From contig NZ_BDDE01000010.1 in NCBI RefSeq assembly GCF_008327685.1, forward strand, positions 372,001 through 436,000: DNA of 64,000 nucleotides. Direction: 5' to 3'. The stretch's first letter is position 1. The number at the start of each line of letters is the position of its first letter. Both the position numbers and the translations under genes were made by a program. The notes under the pieces are model-generated. The model made no database searches and was not told the origin of the DNA. It saw only the letters and a list, made by a program, of their open reading frames with translations. The stretch comes from Actinomadura sp. K4S16. GTDB taxonomy: Bacteria > Actinomycetota > Actinomycetes > Streptosporangiales > Streptosporangiaceae. Shown here piece after piece: positions 62,224 through 64,000 of this stretch.

Positions 62224-63384
62224 ATGGGCACTTCGATCGTGGGGCTCGGGATGACCGAGCTCGGCAGGGTGTACGGGCGCAGCCCCCGGCGGCTCGCGGC
62301 CGACGCGGTGCGGCTGGCCACCGCCGACGCGGGCCTGGAGCTCGGCGACCTGGACGGCCTGCTGGTCAGCCACGGCATGGGCGGCTCGCCCGGGATCGAG
62401 CTGGCCGACACGCTCGGCCTGCGCGACCTGCGGCTGCTGGCGCTGGTCAACTCCTACGGGGCGACGGCCGGGGCGATGGTGTCGTACGCGGCGATGTCGG
62501 TGCTGAACGGATCGGCGACCACGGTCGCGTGCGTGTTCGCCGACGCGCCGCTGAAGCCGAAGCAGTCGGCGGGCTCGGCCTACAACCGGGACGCGCGCGA
62601 ATGGTACGGGTTCGGGGGGATGACGGCGGCGCTCGGCCTGCGCAGCGTGAACTCCCACTACGCCCTCGCCGCCCAGCGGCACATGGCCCGCTACGGGACG
62701 ACGAGCGAGCAGCTCGGCGCGATCGCCGTGGCGACCCGCGCCTGGGCGTCCGGAAACCCCCTGGCGCAGATGCGCGAGCCGATCACCATCGAGGACCACC
62801 AGGCCTCCCGCTGGGTGTCGGAACCCCTGCACCTGCTGGACTGCTGCCTGGTCTCCAACGGCGCGATCGCCGTCATCGTGACCAGCGCCGACCGGGCCCG
62901 CGACCTGGCCCGCCCGCCCGTGCACCTGTGGGGCTGGGGGCAGGGCCACCCGGGGCACCGCAAGGAGCGCGGCAGCGACTTCGGCCTGACGACGGGCGCC
63001 GCGGCGTCCGGCGCGACGGCGATGAAGATGGCCGGGATCACTGCGGCCGACGTCGACGTGTGCGAGCTGTACGACTGCTACACCTACACCGTCCTCGTGA
63101 CGCTGGAGGACTACGGGTTCTGCGCCAAGGGCGAGGGCGGCGCGTTCGCCGCGTCCGGCGCGCTCGCGCCCGGCGGGTCGCTGCCGACCAACACCGGCGG
63201 CGGGCAGCTGTCGGCGTACTACATGTGGGGCATGACGCCGCTGTCGGAGGCCGTGATCCAGGCGCGGGGGGACGGCGGGGAGCGGCAGGCGCCGTCCACC
63301 GACGTGATCCTCGTCAGCGGGAACGGCGGGATCCTCGACCACCACTCCACGCTGATCGTCAGCCCGCACGCGAAGGGGGCCTAG
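62224..63384 (+). CDS. Thiolase-fold lipid-transfer/aldolase-like protein (SCP-x/Ltp2 type)
   Basis: The 386-residue thiolase-superfamily protein lacks the catalytic Cys: where NxxCSSG would be, it reads LVNSYGATAGAM (about 75-84). The later part has VDVCELYDCYTYTVLVTLEDYGFC and NTGGGQLSAYYMWGM. This matches non-condensing members such as the steroid side-chain retro-aldolase Ltp2, which work with a DUF35 partner. The next gene encodes such a partner. ATG at 62224 has GAGGAG upstream. The substrate, an acyl-CoA, is inferred only. Confidence 0.87.
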   Translation: MGTSIVGLGMTELGRVYGRSPRRLAADAVRLATADAGLELGDLDGLLVSHGMGGSPGIELADTLGLRDLRLLALVNSYGATAGAMVSYAAMSVLNGSATTVACVFADAPLKPKQSAGSAYNRDAREWYGFGGMTAALGLRSVNSHYALAAQRHMARYGTTSEQLGAIAVATRAWASGNPLAQMREPITIEDHQASRWVSEPLHLLDCCLVSNGAIAVIVTSADRARDLARPPVHLWGWGQGHPGHRKERGSDFGLTTGAAASGATAMKMAGITAADVDVCELYDCYTYTVLVTLEDYGFCAKGEGGAFAASGALAPGGSLPTNTGGGQLSAYYMWGMTPLSEAVIQARGDGGERQAPSTDVILVSGNGGILDHHSTLIVSPHAKGA

Positions 63385-63387
63385 CCG

Positions 63388-63768
63388 GTGGACATCGGCA
63401 TTCTGCGCCGCGACGGCCGGACCGACCCGTTCTTCGACGGCGCCGCCGCCGACCGGCTGGTCGTGCGGCGCTGCGAGGCGTGCGACCGCTGGTTCGCGCC
63501 GGACGCGAGCGGCTGCCCCGGCTGCGGCGAGGAGAGCCTCGCCTGGGCCGAGGCGAGCGGCGCGGCGACCCTGGTGACGTGGACGATCCTGCCCAAGGAG
63601 CCACCCGTCTTCCTCGCGCTCGTCGAGCTGGCAGAGGGGCCGTGGCTGCACACCCGCCTGGACGGCGTGACCCGCGCGGACCTGCGCGAGGGGCTCCCGC
63701 TGCGCGCGGTGTTCGAGCATCCGGACGAGGGCGAGTCGTTCGTGCTGTTCCGCCCCGCCGCCGAATGA
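63388..63768 (+). CDS. DUF35 zinc-ribbon/OB-fold acyl-CoA-associated protein
   Basis: The 126-residue protein has an N-terminal zinc ribbon with Cys29, 32, 43 and 46 (RRCEACDRWFAPDASGCPGCG) and a C-terminal OB fold (ATLVTWTILPKEPPVFLALVEL ... LPLRAVFEH). DUF35 proteins bind to and complete the active site of Ltp2-type thiolase-like partners. It begins three bases after the thiolase-like stop codon, strongly supporting a two-subunit enzyme. Confidence 0.9.
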   Translation: MDIGILRRDGRTDPFFDGAAADRLVVRRCEACDRWFAPDASGCPGCGEESLAWAEASGAATLVTWTILPKEPPVFLALVELAEGPWLHTRLDGVTRADLREGLPLRAVFEHPDEGESFVLFRPAAE

Positions 63769-63783
63769 GTCGCCCACGCCCGG

Positions 63784-64000
63784 CTAACCGGGGTCGAGGA
63801 CGCTCCGCGGCGGCGGCCCGGGGAACCGCATCCACACCGCCGTCCGGGGGCCGTCCGTCCGCACGCCCCATGCCAGCGCGAGCCCGTCGATGATCCGCAG
63901 GCCCCGCCCGTCCTCGGCCAGCGGATCATCTCGCATGACCGGCCGCTCCCCCGCCGCCCCGTCGTCGACGACCTCCGCGACGATCTCCCCGCCGTCCGCC
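63784..64000 (-). CDS. Partial histidine-kinase-like ATPase (anti-sigma-factor type), cut at the window edge
   Basis: Seventy-one C-terminal residues are visible, including DDPLAEDGRGLRIIDGLALAWGV (the G-box glycines of the HATPase_c fold) and PRTAVWMRF as the last strand. Upstream EIVAEVVDDGA corresponds to the preceding strand with the D-x-G box. Small actinomycete proteins of this kind act as RsbW-like anti-sigma kinases or Ser/Thr kinases. The N-terminus, with the N-box, lies beyond the edge. The stop codon is TAG at 63784-63786. Confidence 0.75.
   Translation of the reverse strand, partial: ADGGEIVAEVVDDGAAGERPVMRDDPLAEDGRGLRIIDGLALAWGVRTDGPRTAVWMRFPGPPPRSVLDPG

Overview
The window is about 64 kb of very GC-rich bacterial DNA. 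Almost every codon of the real genes ends in G or C, GTG starts are frequent, and several genes look leaderless. Together with two adjacent Lsr2 nucleoid proteins, a GTP-dependent PEP carboxykinase, an F420-type luciferase-like oxidoreductase and a pyrG-xerD-parA-scpAB-cmk-der cluster, this points to a filamentous actinomycete, perhaps a Streptosporangiales/Thermomonosporaceae type such as Actinomadura. The genus is an inference. No rRNA, tRNA, CRISPR array, insertion sequence or prophage was recognised; this is a chromosomal, mostly housekeeping-plus-stress window.

Left part (1-23,300): an alcohol dehydrogenase; a PucR-family regulator next to a degenerate polyprenyl-synthetase-like protein and a possible short peptide; a two-domain catalase (katE); a tandem lsr2 pair; a CASTOR/POLLUX-like channel; two coupled CNNM/CorC-type membrane proteins; a small HTH regulator with a stand-alone ClpC-N-domain protein and two matching operators; an LLM oxidoreductase behind a TetR-type palindrome; and a nitrilase coupled to a large DEAD-box helicase.

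Middle (23,300-37,900): carbon metabolism (gnd, a beta-phosphoglucomutase-like HAD hydrolase coupled to a GH65 disaccharide phosphorylase, pckG with DasR-like and CRP-like sites), SoxR with its own sox box, a molybdate regulator-modABC operon, an HSL-type esterase, and an unusual deoxyribosyltransferase-like/Nudix fusion.

38,000-49,400 (all minus strand): pyrG, a Nudix ADP-ribose pyrophosphatase, xerD, parA-like, a membrane protein, scpA, scpB, rlu, aroH, tyrA, cmk and der. This resembles the mycobacterial pyrG-to-engA neighbourhood and joins nucleotide synthesis, chromosome segregation and tyrosine synthesis. A 0.7-kb repeat-rich spacer and a long coiled-coil protein lie upstream.

52,200-60,420 (plus strand): the clearest functional system. 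ectABCD (ectoine and 5-hydroxyectoine synthesis) is followed by ehuBCDA (ectoine/hydroxyectoine ABC importer). A 620-base leader contains a kissing-loop RNA candidate, a perfect CRP-type palindrome and a leaderless ectA promoter. A strong hairpin separates synthesis from uptake and another ends the operon. The right end holds an HD hydrolase divergent from a GlxA-type AraC regulator, a thiolase-like/DUF35 pair, and a truncated histidine-kinase-like ATPase.
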